Assembly (NCBI GenBank): GCA_942492225.1
Contig: CALODS010000078.1
Location: 1-46,818, forward strand
DNA length: 46,818 nt
Source of the DNA: JAFGTX01 sp942492225
GTDB taxonomy: Bacteria > Bacillota > Clostridia > Peptostreptococcales > Acidaminobacteraceae
Direction: 5' to 3'
How positions within the stretch are numbered: the first letter of the stretch is position 1; the number at the start of each line of letters is the position of its first letter. The notes under the pieces are model-generated. The model was not told where the DNA came from. It was given only the letters and a program-made list of their open reading frames with translations, and searched no databases. Shown here one piece after another: positions 16,708 through 26,202 of this stretch. The translations under genes and the position numbers were made by a program.

Positions 16708-16966
16708 AATTGTAACACCTAGTTATAGTTTGGTATAAAACAACTATAAAAAGGAGTTTACAATGTCAAATAGAAAATACGATGATTCACTCCGAAAAAA
16801 AGTTCTAAGACTTCATCTTGAAGAAGGTAGAACAATTAAAAGTTTAACTGCCGAATATAACCTTGATAACGGTACAATAAGTTACTGGCTGAAGAAACAC
16901 CGTGAAGAATGCAAAATTAATCCTGAACTAAAAAACGAAACTGATCAAATTTGATGCTAGTATAAA
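16692..16966 (+). mobile_element. left-end fragment of an IS3-family element
   Basis: About 275 bp starting near TGTCCTGATAAAC, with a promoter-like region and an orfA-type gene that breaks off where the next IS begins. No matching right end is found in the window, so only the left part survives. Confidence 0.5.
16763..16954 (+). pseudogene. truncated IS3-type OrfA (HTH protein)
   Basis: The 63-residue product begins SNRKYDDSLRKKVLRLHLEE and has the helix-turn-helix of IS3-family OrfA proteins (TIKSLTAEYNLDNGTISYWLKKH). Full OrfA proteins have 90-100 residues including a leucine-zipper region, which is missing here because the second IS interrupts the gene. It differs in sequence from the two other OrfA proteins in the window, so it comes from a separate element. 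AAGGAG precedes the ATG. Not expected to be active. Confidence 0.7.
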
Positions 16967-17019
16967 TGTGTAGACACGAAAAGTGAGATATAATAACTAT
17001 ATCGAAAGGACGTGTCCAC

Positions 17020-17295
17020 ATGAAAAACAATGGAACTCGATATGATCAGGAGTTCAAAAAGATGATTGTAGAATTATACAACACCACTGATCATACATTT
17101 AAAAGTCTCGAAAGCGAATATGGCGTAACATCCGCTACAATCCAAAGATGGGTCAAAGCTATGACCCCGATGAATCCAGAGGATTCAGATTCAATGACTC
17201 CCCAGGAACTTGCCGAACTCAAAAAAGAAATGGCAAGAATGAGAGAAGAGAATGAAATCTTAAAAAAGGCTATGGCCATATTAGCGAAAAAGTAA
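17020..17295 (+). CDS. IS3-family transposase OrfA
   Basis: Protein of 91 residues, the DNA-binding part of the transposase. The N-terminal helix-turn-helix reads FKSLESEYGVTSATIQRWVK; the C-terminus is a coiled-coil/leucine zipper (LAELKKEMARMREENEILKK). In this family a -1 ribosomal frameshift near the end joins OrfA to OrfB; here the codons GCG AAA AAG TAA form the slip region (GAAAAAG). AAGGA precedes the start at 17020. It belongs to the element at 16967-18195. Confidence 0.85.
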   Translation: MKNNGTRYDQEFKKMIVELYNTTDHTFKSLESEYGVTSATIQRWVKAMTPMNPEDSDSMTPQELAELKKEMARMREENEILKKAMAILAKK

Positions 17296-18170
17296 CTACT
17301 AGTAGCATATTCGAGACAGCAAACATACTAGCAAGTAATTATAATATCAAAAGTATCTGCAGCGCTTTAACCCTTCCAAGAAGCACTTTCTATGCAATCC
17401 AAAAACCAAGGTTTTCAAAGCGTACAGCTGAAAATAAAATTCTTAAAGAGCATATCACTCGAATATATATGGAATCCGAAGGTCGTTATGGCTCACCTAA
17501 AATTCGCGAGAAAATGAAGACTGAACAGATTTTATCGGAAATACCAAGCATCAAAAGGATTAAACGATTGATGAAGCAACTTGGTTTATTTCCTGTGACT
17601 GTAAAACGATTCAAGCCGCAAAATAGCCAGTCTACAACTGAAGATTTACCAAATTTACTAAAACGTGATTTTAGTGCTACAAAGCCTAATGAAAAGTGGG
17701 TTGCAGATATTACTTATATCCATACTCTTAAAGACGGTTGGTGTTACTTAGCTTCAATTTTAGACTTATATACGCATAAAATAGTTGGTTACAGCTTTGG
17801 TCAAAAGATGGATAAAAGTCTCGTTATTAGTGCACTAGATAAAGCAATGCTACGTCAGAGAAAGCCTGAACATGTCATTCTGCACACAGATAGGGGCTCC
17901 CAGTATTTAAGCACCGATTACATCATCAAAACCAATGATTACAAATGTCGTAGATCTTATAGCGCTAAAGGTAATCCATATGACAATGCTGTTATTGAAT
18001 CCTTTCATGCAATCTTGAAAAAAGAAGAAGTTTACCTCAAAGTCTATCGTGATTTTTCTGGAGCTCAGAAATCGCTCTTCAGATATATCGAAGGCTGGTA
18101 TAACAACCGTAGAATTCACGGAAGTATTTACTATATGACACCAAATGAATTTGAAGCATTGGCAGTGTAA
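17292..18170 (+). CDS. IS3-family transposase OrfB (DDE integrase domain)
   Basis: Catalytic part of the transposase, about 292 residues when read from the frameshift region (first ATG in frame is 17469). The rve/DDE fold is complete: the first Asp is in VADITYIHTLKDGW, the second in HTDRGSQYLSTDY, and the Glu in DNAVIESFHAILKKEE. A helix-turn-helix (LPRSTFYAIQKP) and the GRYGSPKIREKM motif lie upstream. It lacks its own ribosome site and is probably made as an OrfAB fusion. The reading frame is open to its stop just before the right inverted repeat, so the element may be active. Confidence 0.85.
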   Translation, partial: VTTSSIFETANILASNYNIKSICSALTLPRSTFYAIQKPRFSKRTAENKILKEHITRIYMESEGRYGSPKIREKMKTEQILSEIPSIKRIKRLMKQLGLFPVTVKRFKPQNSQSTTEDLPNLLKRDFSATKPNEKWVADITYIHTLKDGWCYLASILDLYTHKIVGYSFGQKMDKSLVISALDKAMLRQRKPEHVILHTDRGSQYLSTDYIIKTNDYKCRRSYSAKGNPYDNAVIESFHAILKKEEVYLKVYRDFSGAQKSLFRYIEGWYNNRRIHGSIYYMTPNEFEALAV

Positions 18171-18215
18171 TTTCTCACTTTTTGTGTCCAACGCATTGAC
18201 CTAGATCCATCATAA

Positions 18216-18395
18216 AAGTATCAACATGAAAAGTTTAACTCTATTGTAAAAGAAATTGATTATGTAAATTATATTAACTTACCAAAATATTTATTGTATT
18301 ACCCTAAATATTTAGATATATCTTTTTTAATTTTGTTGTTTAAGTACAAAAATGTAATTAATTGTAATTCATCTCTATTGTATATGTTAGAATAA
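18216..18395 (+). pseudogene. 3' fragment of an interrupted gene
   Basis: A 59-codon open stretch without a start codon, containing HEKFNSIVKEIDYVNYINLP and ending in LLYMLE. It begins just after the IS right end. Codon use and length suggest the tail of a real gene, perhaps the same one whose head is at 16633. The rest of 18196-18420 holds only the leader of the next gene. Confidence 0.4.
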
Positions 18396-18420
18396 ATATA
18401 TAAAATTTAGGAGGATATTC

Positions 18421-19161
18421 ATGAAAATATCGAAAAAAATAGCCGTAATAGGTTTTTGTACTTTGCTAATTGGTGCTGGTACAAAACAATCAAACGCAAA
18501 TAACTTATTAGTGGATGTAACAGCACAGTTAAATTATGAAATGCAAATGATAACAAATGGAGAAAAGTATAATCCAATCAATGAAGAAAATGAGGCATTA
18601 AGACCAATCATATATGAAGGGGAAATATATTTGCCTGAGAAAATCATTGAAGATGTTACAAAAATTAATATTACATACGAAGATGATAGTAAAGAATTGT
18701 ATATTGGAGAAAAGAGTGAAATAACATATTTTACAGCAAATGAACTTAGACCATATGATATTAATGAGGGATGGAATATCTTTGAGTTATATTTCACAGA
18801 AAATCCCAAAGATTTATTCCTCGATGGTGAAATGTATAAAAGTGGTTTAAAGGCTGAAAGTACATCTAGTGCGACTAAATATGGCGTCAACACAAAAAAA
18901 ATTCCTGGAAAAGTAAATGTACTAGGTGGCTATTTTTATGTAGATGAATCTGTTGAATTGAATGAAGTAACTGCTATAATAATGAAGTCTGAAGACGAAG
19001 GTGAAGAAATACTTGAAGTTGTAAAATTTAAACCTGGTGTCGTGACTAAATTTGAAGTAGACGTAAGAGGTGCTAATATTGTTAAAATTGAAATTGATTC
19101 TTGGAGAAACAGTAGAAAACCACTAACAAATTTAAGTATATTAGATTTACATTATAAATAG
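18421..19161 (+). CDS. secreted protein with stalk-like and NPCBM-like domains
   Basis: Protein of 246 residues with a signal peptide (likely cleavage near SNA, residue 26). Residues 55-100 (RPIIYEGEIYLPEKIIEDVT) resemble the copper-amine-oxidase N-terminal 'stalk' domain common in clostridial surface proteins. The C-terminal half, from KVNVLGGYFYVDESVE to IEIDSW, is a beta-rich stretch reminiscent of NPCBM-type binding domains. No catalytic motif is seen; a cell-wall or carbohydrate-binding role is likely. AGGAGG precedes the ATG. The stop is directly followed by the ATG of the AbrB-like gene with no gap. Confidence 0.65.
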   Translation: MKISKKIAVIGFCTLLIGAGTKQSNANNLLVDVTAQLNYEMQMITNGEKYNPINEENEALRPIIYEGEIYLPEKIIEDVTKINITYEDDSKELYIGEKSEITYFTANELRPYDINEGWNIFELYFTENPKDLFLDGEMYKSGLKAESTSSATKYGVNTKKIPGKVNVLGGYFYVDESVELNEVTAIIMKSEDEGEEILEVVKFKPGVVTKFEVDVRGANIVKIEIDSWRNSRKPLTNLSILDLHYK

Positions 19162-19428
19162 ATGAATAAAAAAAAAAATGAGATTAGAATTGTTGATAAT
19201 ACTGGAAGGATAGTAATACCAATCAAAATTCGTGAAAGTTTGAATATAAATATAGATGATGATATTTCGTTCTATGTTGTCGGGAAAAAAATTATATTAA
19301 AAAAATATAAACCAGTCTGTATTGTTTGCTTTAAAGAAAAAGGAAATAAAATTTATCGTGAAAAGTTAATTTGCGACTCATGTATTAAAATAGCAAAAAA
19401 TATAAATGAAAATATGTTTCCTAGATAA
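19162..19428 (+). CDS. AbrB-family regulator with zinc-ribbon tail
   Basis: DNA-binding protein of 88 residues. The N-terminal swapped-hairpin AbrB/SpoVT domain is clear (RIVDNTGRIVIPIKIRESL, then DDDISFYVVGKKIILKKY). Two Cys pairs follow, CIVC and CDSC, about 18 residues apart: a small zinc ribbon often attached to clostridial AbrB proteins. It starts right after the stop of the secreted protein with no ribosome site of its own, so it depends on coupled translation. Likely an autoregulator of this small operon. The C-terminus may once have been longer: a +1 frame continues open to 19528 (NSKDRIIFISEIDLEP), suggesting a frameshifted tail. Confidence 0.8.
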   Translation: MNKKKNEIRIVDNTGRIVIPIKIRESLNINIDDDISFYVVGKKIILKKYKPVCIVCFKEKGNKIYREKLICDSCIKIAKNINENMFPR

Positions 19429-19573
19429 TAGTAAGGATAGAATTATATTTATCAGTGAAATTGATTTGGAGCCAGCTATTAAAAAGTCAAGAAAATTTCT
19501 GGAAAAAGAGTTAAGGCTTTTTATGTAGTTGATTCTTAAAAATGGGCACACTTAATAACGGGTATGAACCCAG
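19429..19573. other. gene tail remnant and IS110 downstream flank
   Basis: An open stretch without a start (about 19427-19528) encodes IIFISEIDLEPAIKKSRKFL, probably the frameshifted tail of the AbrB-like gene or another gene remnant. The rest, to 19573, is the 3' flank of the decayed IS110. Confidence 0.35.
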
Positions 19574-20763
19574 CTATAAACATAAAATGATGACTAATAA
19601 CTGTAAGAGAAAAAACTCTCCAGTTTCCATCATTCTAAAGATAGTATTAATCATTTTTTTACAAGCTGTGCAAATAGTAGTGATATGATGCTTATGTTGT
19701 GAAATTTTTTTCTGATACTTTTGCCTAAATTTTTTGTCTTTACCTTTGCCAATGCATGCAACTCTTGTGGCGGTAAAAATAGCAGACCTTAAGTATGCGG
19801 ATCCCCGTTTTGAAATTCTAGAGTTTTTACTTTCGAATTCATCAGATTGAAATATAGATGGATATAATCCAGCAAAAGCAAGTAAACTTGAAGCACTTTT
19901 AAATCGACTAATATCACCGATTTCATCAAGAATCATAGCTCCAGTTGTATTAGCAATACCGGGAATAGATTTGATGAATTCATAAGATTTCATAAGTTCG
20001 TCAATAGAATTATCATTGATTTTGATTTGCGCTTCATAATGTTTAATATCATCAAACAGAAGTTAAAAGAAGCTGGTTAATGTTTGATACGTTACCAATA
20101 GTTTCTCTGGCCAATGCTATAATGCGTTCAGCAGCAAAACAATCACCTTTAATGCGCAGTATACCAACAATTGTGTCGGTGTGCATTCTAGTGATTTGAG
20201 CGGTAGTAGGATATTTATAAAACAGTTCCTTGGCCCACTTAGCATGCTGATAATAGTATTTAAGAAATTCAGGGAACATAATCATTAATAATGGAGTATA
20301 TTCCATTTTGGCTTGAGAGAGAGTTTTAAGTTTTTTTAAACGAATTCTAGATAGTGACTTGAGTTCATCAAGATTACATAATGTAGATGTATATGGATTG
20401 AGAATCGAATGATTTTACCTAATGTATCTGCAGATGACTCTAGCATCAATTTTATCTGTTTTCGTAAGGCGTAAAGAAACATAATTTTGGCTAAAGGATG
20501 TTAGTAATGGATTAAGATTGAATACTTTATATCCACTTGAATACAGAAAGGGTGATAGGTTCTTTGCATAGATGCCTGTCTCTTCTATCCCTATACACAC
20601 TTCGTTTGGAAGCTCTGTATGGGAAGCAATTTCTGTATGGAGCTTTTTTAAATCCTCTCATGTCATTTCTAATGGTAGTAGGTTTATGAACCACCTAACC
20701 ACTTTCATTCATGATTGCAAAGTCATGCTTCTTATAAGCAGCATCAATACCGACGTAAATCAT
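19574..20763 (-). pseudogene. decayed IS110-family transposase
   Basis: Pieces of one DEDD transposase lie in order on the minus strand but in different frames. The head at 20763 begins MIYVGIDAAYKKHDFAI (first Asp). A middle piece contains GIEETGIYAKN and KTDKIDAR. A third covers 20052-20306. A C-terminal piece (19574-19993) contains the SIPGIANTTGAMILDEIGD helix-hairpin-helix and the KRGSAYLRSA serine region. At least three frameshifts or stops separate them, so no active recombinase can be made. IS110 elements carry a guide (bridge) RNA in non-coding DNA beside the gene; the region 20764-20960 would be the place to look, though it may be as decayed as the gene. Confidence 0.8.
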
Positions 20764-20974
20764 CCTGATATCTTATTTAACACGGTGTGTCAAACCACGG
20801 TCTAATAAAGCTATTACCTTGTAAATAAAACATCTATGGGTTAACCAGCTAATTACTGTTATTAATACTAGTTGTGGTTATACCCTCCAAAAACAGTCGA
20901 GCTGTAAGGAAAAATGAAATACTCCACAATGTGATTGATTCAATTATATAAAAAAATTATAACGAAGGAAGGAG
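20764..20974. other. non-coding flank of IS110 remnant
   Basis: About 210 bp upstream of the IS110 reading direction, with no ORF. It contains short self-complementary stretches (for example CACGGT..ACCACGG near 20,780-20,800) compatible with a degraded bridge-RNA locus. No defined element end could be placed. Confidence 0.3.
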
Positions 20975-21000
20975 AGTATACTAAGATAGTTGTAGTATAC
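20975..21000. promoter_or_regulatory. AGTATACT inverted repeat before secreted-protein gene
   Basis: AGTATACT (20975-20982) and AGTATAC (20994-21000) are inverted copies just before the ribosome site of the gene at 21009. The placement suggests an operator or leader hairpin. Role unproven. Confidence 0.35.
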
Positions 21001-21008
21001 AAGGAAAA

Positions 21009-21989
21009 ATGAAAAAAATAATTATTTTGATAATGTTGTATTGCATATTTATGTTATCGGGAACTATTTCGAGTGCAGAAATTGTCGTAGAGAAAAGTAA
21101 TAAAGATTTGCATAGTGATGATTTATACTGGGATGAAATATTAGAAATTGGGGAGGAAAATTGCTATGTGAATTACTACAGCAACGGAGAAAAGGTTTTA
21201 GAAGTAACATATACTCCTGTTTATAAAATTAAAGATTTAAATGGGAAATATACACTTAATAGTACTGTAGAAATAACAAATCTATTAAGCTCTCCTATTA
21301 TTTTAGATATTGCAGCTAATGTACAAAGAAGTGATGGTCTTAATGCCTATATGGGAATGTATCATTGTACTTTTATCAATGGTAATAGTAAAACGTATTA
21401 TTCAATAACGGATGAACAAGCAAGTTTGATTTGCAATTCATTGGGGAGCGACGAATATGCGAAATATGAAGGCGAGGAATCATTAAACTCTTACTTAAAT
21501 AAACGTGATGAAAACAGAAGAACGATGATAAATGATATATATGATTCATGTGAGGCAATTAGTATGATGATATCTGTTGAAAAAATTGAAGATAGTATTT
21601 TAGAATGGGAAACAGAAGAGTTATTTATTGAAAGAGATATTGATATAATTAGCGACTGGGCAGATGTATCAATAAAACCTGTTAGTTTAGAATGGATTGA
21701 AGAGGCAAAGAATTTGAAAACACACACTGATTATCTTAAAGATGAAAGTACAGATTTCGAGTACCTAGATTTTGAATTTGGATTGTTGAAAAAGTGGGTA
21801 GTACTATATGATGATAATGATGAATTGATTATTGCTGATGATCGTAATTTATCACTAACAAGTTATGATGATTTTATTAATGTAGTCACTGTTTTAGGAA
21901 ATTTCACATGGAAGGACAACTACAAGGCAAAAATAGTTGGACACTACTATCCACAAGAAATCCGAAAAGAATACAAAATTAGTCAATAA
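21009..21989 (+). CDS. secreted protein of unknown function
   Basis: Protein of 326 residues with an N-terminal signal peptide (KKIIILIMLYCIFMLSGTISSAE, likely cleavage near residue 23). The first 120 residues are beta-rich (repeated Val/Tyr/Thr strands, YTPVYKIKDLNGKYTLNSTV). An acidic helical region (150-225) and another beta-rich tail follow. I recognise no family and see no catalytic motif. AAGGA precedes the ATG. A terminator follows at 22022. It sits between two other secreted-protein genes, so it probably belongs to the element's surface-protein cargo. Confidence 0.6.
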   Translation: MKKIIILIMLYCIFMLSGTISSAEIVVEKSNKDLHSDDLYWDEILEIGEENCYVNYYSNGEKVLEVTYTPVYKIKDLNGKYTLNSTVEITNLLSSPIILDIAANVQRSDGLNAYMGMYHCTFINGNSKTYYSITDEQASLICNSLGSDEYAKYEGEESLNSYLNKRDENRRTMINDIYDSCEAISMMISVEKIEDSILEWETEELFIERDIDIISDWADVSIKPVSLEWIEEAKNLKTHTDYLKDESTDFEYLDFEFGLLKKWVVLYDDNDELIIADDRNLSLTSYDDFINVVTVLGNFTWKDNYKAKIVGHYYPQEIRKEYKISQ

Positions 21990-22021
21990 ATAGAACCAAT
22001 AACTGTTGATAAGAATAAATG

Positions 22022-22060
22022 GGGAACCTAAATTTGTTAAGGTTCCCTATAATTATATTT
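22022..22060 (+). terminator. terminator after secreted-protein gene
   Basis: GGGAACCT (22022-22029) and AGGTTCCC (22040-22047) form a perfect 8-bp stem with a 10-nt loop, followed by ATAATTATATTTT. Confidence 0.6.
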
Positions 22061-22084
22061 TAATAAGCTAAATGGGAGGAAAAA

Positions 22085-24619
22085 ATGAAAAAGAGTGTAT
22101 TAATAATAGTATACTTAATGATATTTGCAAACGCTTCATTTTCTGAAGAATTAGTAATTACAGATATTGAAAATCACTGGGCCAAGGAATTAATATACGA
22201 AATGATTTCAGAAGGAGTTGCAGTAATTGATGGAACTAATTTCGAGCCAGATAAGAAGCTAAATCAATCAGAAGTTATCATGTATATTAATAAATTTTTA
22301 GGTTATTCAAATATCAAGGACAAGAGATATATTGGATATGGAGAATATGAAATTAATAAAAATCAGGAATGGTATGAGAATGAGTTTGAAATTGCGCATT
22401 ATCTAGGATATATCGATAAAGATAACAATGAGTATTTTAGAGATGTGGACAAAAAATTTTTAGTGAAATTGTTAAATAATGTTATATCAATAAGGACATC
22501 AAGAAGTAAAGATTCAAATATTGATGATTCTAACTATCTTCCGAGCAGAGATTTTGATTCAAATGAAGAAATATCTAACTTTCTTGATTCAGGAATAGTA
22601 ACAGAAAATGATGGATATTTAGACATTAATTCAGAAATTACAAAGGCAGAATTTTATATGATATTAGATAAAATTTTTGGAAAATTATGTGAATCTGAAG
22701 TAGAAATCGAAAACGAAATTGTGAAGGAAGAAAATTTCACAATAAAGTATTCAAATGCTTCTATTACAAATAAAAAAATTTCCAGTGATATATTAATTTA
22801 TCCATCAGTTTCAGGAGAAATTACTTTTGAAAATTGTCAAATAGACGGGAGTATCTATATATTATCGAGCAATATAGGTGAATTAAGATTAGAAAATACA
22901 GTTGTAGATAATGTAATTTTTACATCCCATAGATATTTGAAAAAAGATACAGACATAGTCATTAATAATTCAATTATTAATGATGTTTTTTATAAGCAAA
23001 ATTTTATAAAAAATACTGTTGTTTCAAAGGATTCATCTATTGGTAAAACAATTTCACAAAAACAAGTCCCTATTGATTTGATTACAGAGATATATTATGC
23101 ACCTTATAAGCATACAACATATGATATTGATATGAATTATATATATAACATCGCTTACAGGGAGCTAAAAGTTCAACTGAAAGGAGATGAAATAATCTAC
23201 TTAAAAGATGGAAGAAAATTTAAGGATCCGTCAATAGAGATTGTTGATGGAGAAAACTTTGAATATACAATAAGTTATGCAATTTATAAAAATGGAATAT
23301 TAACTCCTAATGGAATTCTTGATAATAAAGAGGGCAAATATAGGATAGACTATTGGATTAATGAAATGACAGATTACGGTTATGATATGTCAAATCTGGT
23401 AAGTCGAACTGTAATAATTGATAAATCTGGTGAAAAAGAATTAGTTGAGATTTCTGAAGTGATAGTTGACGAAGAAGAGATTGACAGTTTAAATGAGAGT
23501 TCTGAATTAGAGGATGATAGTAATATTGAAAAAATGAAAAATGAAGAGTTGAGTGAAGTCGCTATAGATGAGAATATGACTAATACTGAAAAGCGAATAA
23601 GAGAAACATCTGAAGAAATGATTGATTACTTAAAAAAATTACCACCGATTAGTAGTAGAGGTAAATTCGAATATTATGATGATTTAAAAAATGCAATACT
23701 AGATGTTGAAGATTGCATTTATATACTGGAGAATTACTATGACTTTAACAAAGAAGCAATAGAAGCTTTTGAAAACTTTGAGAGACTTGAAATAGCAAGG
23801 GCAACTTTAAAATCTTGGAAAAAAGAGATTGATATAGAAGCTGAACAATACGGAAACGAAACAAGAGAAGGACTTAAGGAAAGAATTACTTCTGTGCTTG
23901 ATAAATTGCCAGAAAGTGCAGAATCTGCTAAAAAGACCACTGATATAGATGTACTCAGAAGAGAAACAGATACAATTGAAAGTAATATTGAAATTTTCAC
24001 AAATTGGGAAGGTGATAAGGATGAGATATTGAATTTGACTAATTACTATCGATTATCTATAGCTAAAGAAAGAATAAATCAAATTGAAGATATGTCAGAG
24101 GGCGAATTAAAACTAATTAATAAAATGAATAGGAAATTGCAACATTATGAATTAACTGATATGATTGCTGCTGGTAGTTGGTATAGGGAACTATTAGAAT
24201 TTAAAGATGAAATTGAGGCGCTTTCTGAAAGGGAAAGAGGTCTATTGAACAAAGAACGTGTTATGAGGATCTATGATTATATCGATAATGCTCCAATATT
24301 TGCAATTGCGGAGTATGAATTTCAAAATAATCAAGTGGATTATTTTAATTATATTGAAGAAAACAGAATATTTATCCCAAACTCAATGAGCTTTGAATTT
24401 CAACGTGAATATCGAAAAACAATAGAACTCAAAGTGTTAGAGTACATTAATGTTGGGAAATTCAACTATAAAGTAGAATTTCATAATTATGATACTTTAG
24501 ATCCTACGGAATATCTAGTGATATTAAAAGATGACATTAACGATATAAACTTACTTTTGGTCATTAAAACGAAGAAATTATTTGATTATGAGGATACCAG
24601 TAGATACTTTGGTCAATAA
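22085..24619 (+). CDS. S-layer-homology surface protein with coiled-coil tail
   Basis: Protein of 844 residues with a signal peptide (cleavage near residue 20). An SLH domain lies at about 25-75 (DIENHWAKELIYEMISEGVA, then FEPDKKLNQSEVIMYINKFL), with weaker SLH-like units to about residue 210; these bind pyruvylated secondary cell-wall polymer. A beta-rich part follows (230-470), then a very acidic linker (about 470-510). The last 330 residues are charged and mostly helical, likely coiled coil. No catalytic motif is visible. GGGAGG precedes the ATG. It is probably a wall-bound scaffold or adhesin; mating-pair contact during conjugation is an attractive but unproven role. Confidence 0.7.
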   Translation: MKKSVLIIVYLMIFANASFSEELVITDIENHWAKELIYEMISEGVAVIDGTNFEPDKKLNQSEVIMYINKFLGYSNIKDKRYIGYGEYEINKNQEWYENEFEIAHYLGYIDKDNNEYFRDVDKKFLVKLLNNVISIRTSRSKDSNIDDSNYLPSRDFDSNEEISNFLDSGIVTENDGYLDINSEITKAEFYMILDKIFGKLCESEVEIENEIVKEENFTIKYSNASITNKKISSDILIYPSVSGEITFENCQIDGSIYILSSNIGELRLENTVVDNVIFTSHRYLKKDTDIVINNSIINDVFYKQNFIKNTVVSKDSSIGKTISQKQVPIDLITEIYYAPYKHTTYDIDMNYIYNIAYRELKVQLKGDEIIYLKDGRKFKDPSIEIVDGENFEYTISYAIYKNGILTPNGILDNKEGKYRIDYWINEMTDYGYDMSNLVSRTVIIDKSGEKELVEISEVIVDEEEIDSLNESSELEDDSNIEKMKNEELSEVAIDENMTNTEKRIRETSEEMIDYLKKLPPISSRGKFEYYDDLKNAILDVEDCIYILENYYDFNKEAIEAFENFERLEIARATLKSWKKEIDIEAEQYGNETREGLKERITSVLDKLPESAESAKKTTDIDVLRRETDTIESNIEIFTNWEGDKDEILNLTNYYRLSIAKERINQIEDMSEGELKLINKMNRKLQHYELTDMIAAGSWYRELLEFKDEIEALSERERGLLNKERVMRIYDYIDNAPIFAIAEYEFQNNQVDYFNYIEENRIFIPNSMSFEFQREYRKTIELKVLEYINVGKFNYKVEFHNYDTLDPTEYLVILKDDINDINLLLVIKTKKLFDYEDTSRYFGQ

Positions 24620-24964
24620 ATTCGTCAAATTATTTTTAAGCATTGCTGATTGAAAATGTAGATTAAAACGTAACTAGTAGATTATCTAAATTGTGCAATA
24701 AAGAATTTTATTTGATAACAATGGAACTAAAATAAAGTGTATTACAAATTGCTTTAGAAAAATAAAAAACGAGTAGTGGGTGAATGGAAATAATTAGAGT
24801 TGGTTCCTAGTCATCTATTAAAAGAATGAAGAAACTCCAATTACATAAAAGTAATTGGAGTTTTTATGTTTTTAAGAACTGTAAGAAATCGAGGGTATCA
24901 GAATCTAAATATAAAGAGGTAGATATATTCAACTTTTTTGGAAAAAGTTTATAATGTGCACGCT
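24620..24964. other. intergenic region with terminator
   Basis: Non-coding apart from the hairpin AAACTCCAATTAC (24832-24844) / GTAATTGGAGTTT (24851-24863) with a T-run, a good Rho-independent terminator for the SLH gene. Nothing else was recognised up to the IS end near 24965. Confidence 0.6.
24832..24866 (+). terminator. Rho-independent terminator
   Basis: A perfect 13-bp stem with a 6-nt loop (ATAAAA) followed by TTTTT, about 210 bp after the SLH-protein stop. Confidence 0.75.
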
Positions 24965-26200
24965 TGTCAAGACACGAAAATCAATTTTCTTAGTTATGAA
25001 CTCCTTTCTTGATTTTATGCAGCGTATTCCTGAATTTGGTAATACATGTTTGCAGGGGTTTCATAATCGAAGCGCTGATGGCCTCTATTGAAATTGTAAT
25101 TTTCGATATACTCTTTTGTTAGCGTTTTCACCTCCGAAACCGTTTCAGGGTATGACAAATAAAGGCGTTCCCATTTAAATGACCTGAAAAAGCGTTCTAT
25201 TGCAATATTATCAGTCGCACGGCCTTTACCGTCCATGCTGATTTTTGTATAATTTAAACTTTTAATTAAGCTTATGTACTCATTTGATGTAAATTGGCTG
25301 CCTTGATCACTATTGATGATTTCAGGGTAACCATATGCTGTAATTGCGTTTTTTAATGTACGTGTGACAACATCGGTTTGCAGAGTATTGCTAATGGAAT
25401 AACCTACGATAAAGCGTGAATACCAGTCAATTATGGCTGTTAGATATACAAAGCCTGTTGGTGTGCCGATATAGGTGATATCAATAGACCACACTTGATT
25501 AGGACGATTAATATCCAAATGCCGTAAAAGGTATGGATATAATTTCGCCTGCTTGGCACGTTTACTTAGGTTCGGACCTGGATAAAATGCAACAATGTCC
25601 ATTTCCTGCATATAACGTTTTACTAAGCGTCTACCAATTTTAAAGTCTAATTTATGAAGTTCATTTCTAATTCTTCGCACGCCAAAAGATGGCTCACGAT
25701 AATGAATTTCATCAATAGCGTTTTTTATATCTATTTCAGTCTGTGAGACTGTTTTAGGAATAGGGCTATGATATGCACTAGATCGTGGTAAATCAAGTAA
25801 TTCACATTGGTGTTTTACAGTTAATTTTGAATCACTGAATTCAACTAGCGCTTTTTTTCCGCATGTCCGAAACCTGTTTGTGCTTTTTTTTTAGCCAGTC
25901 AACATCTAGGGTTAATTCGCCAATTTTTTTGACCAAGAGTTCTTTTTCTTCTTCGTGTTCTTGCTTAAGTTTTTCGATATCTTCTCCTTTTTTATCAAAG
26001 ACTGAAGATGCTCCTGTTAAAAATTCGGCTTTCCAGCGACTTAATACTGGTTGAGCTATGTCATTTTTTTGATATTTCCGCTAGGGTATTTTCTTCCCTT
26101 AAGATTTCAAGCACTATTTCAGCTTTTTCCGCGGATGTCCATGTTCTTCGTTTTCTACTCATACATATATCATAACTTATTTTTTGTTTTTTGTGTCTCA
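24965..26200 (-). mobile_element. IS3-family element, frameshifted
   Basis: About 1.24 kb. The outer ends carry related inverted sequences (TGTCAAGACACGAAAAT at the left; TGAGACACAAAAAAC at the right, minus strand). The transposase gene between them is broken. Its insertion removed the 5' end of the gene that continues at 26203. Confidence 0.7.
25015..26162 (-). pseudogene. IS3-family transposase, two inactivating frameshifts
   Basis: Read from 26162, OrfA starts SRKRRTWTSAEKAEIVLEIL, then loses frame after ISKK; the next piece reads DIAQPVLSRWKAEFLTGASS in a shifted frame. A run of nine A (AAAAAAG slip site) marks the normal programmed -1 shift. A second run (seven A before GCGCTAG) has lost one base, giving a stop. 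OrfB from there is intact with DDE residues: SIDITYIGTPTG, NSDQGSQFTSNEY and TDNIAIERFFRSFK, ending in NMYYQIQEYAA. Without OrfA in frame it should be inactive. It belongs to a subgroup different from the element at 16967. Confidence 0.8.
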
Positions 26201-26202
26201 TG

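Larger units (their letters stand above)
16967..18195 (+). mobile_element. IS3-family insertion sequence, apparently complete
   Basis: About 1.23 kb with imperfect terminal inverted repeats: TGTGTAGACACGAAAAGTGA at the left and, read on the minus strand, TGCGTTGGACACAAAAAGTG at the right. It contains orfA and orfB in overlapping frames, as in IS3 elements. No clear target duplication was seen because its left neighbour is itself an IS fragment. Confidence 0.8.

Noticed and set aside
22022..22047. Extra copy of the GGTTCCC array word
   Set aside because: It occurs once as a simple hairpin after a gene and functions as a terminator stem; 15 kb from the array and without its flanks, it is probably coincidence.
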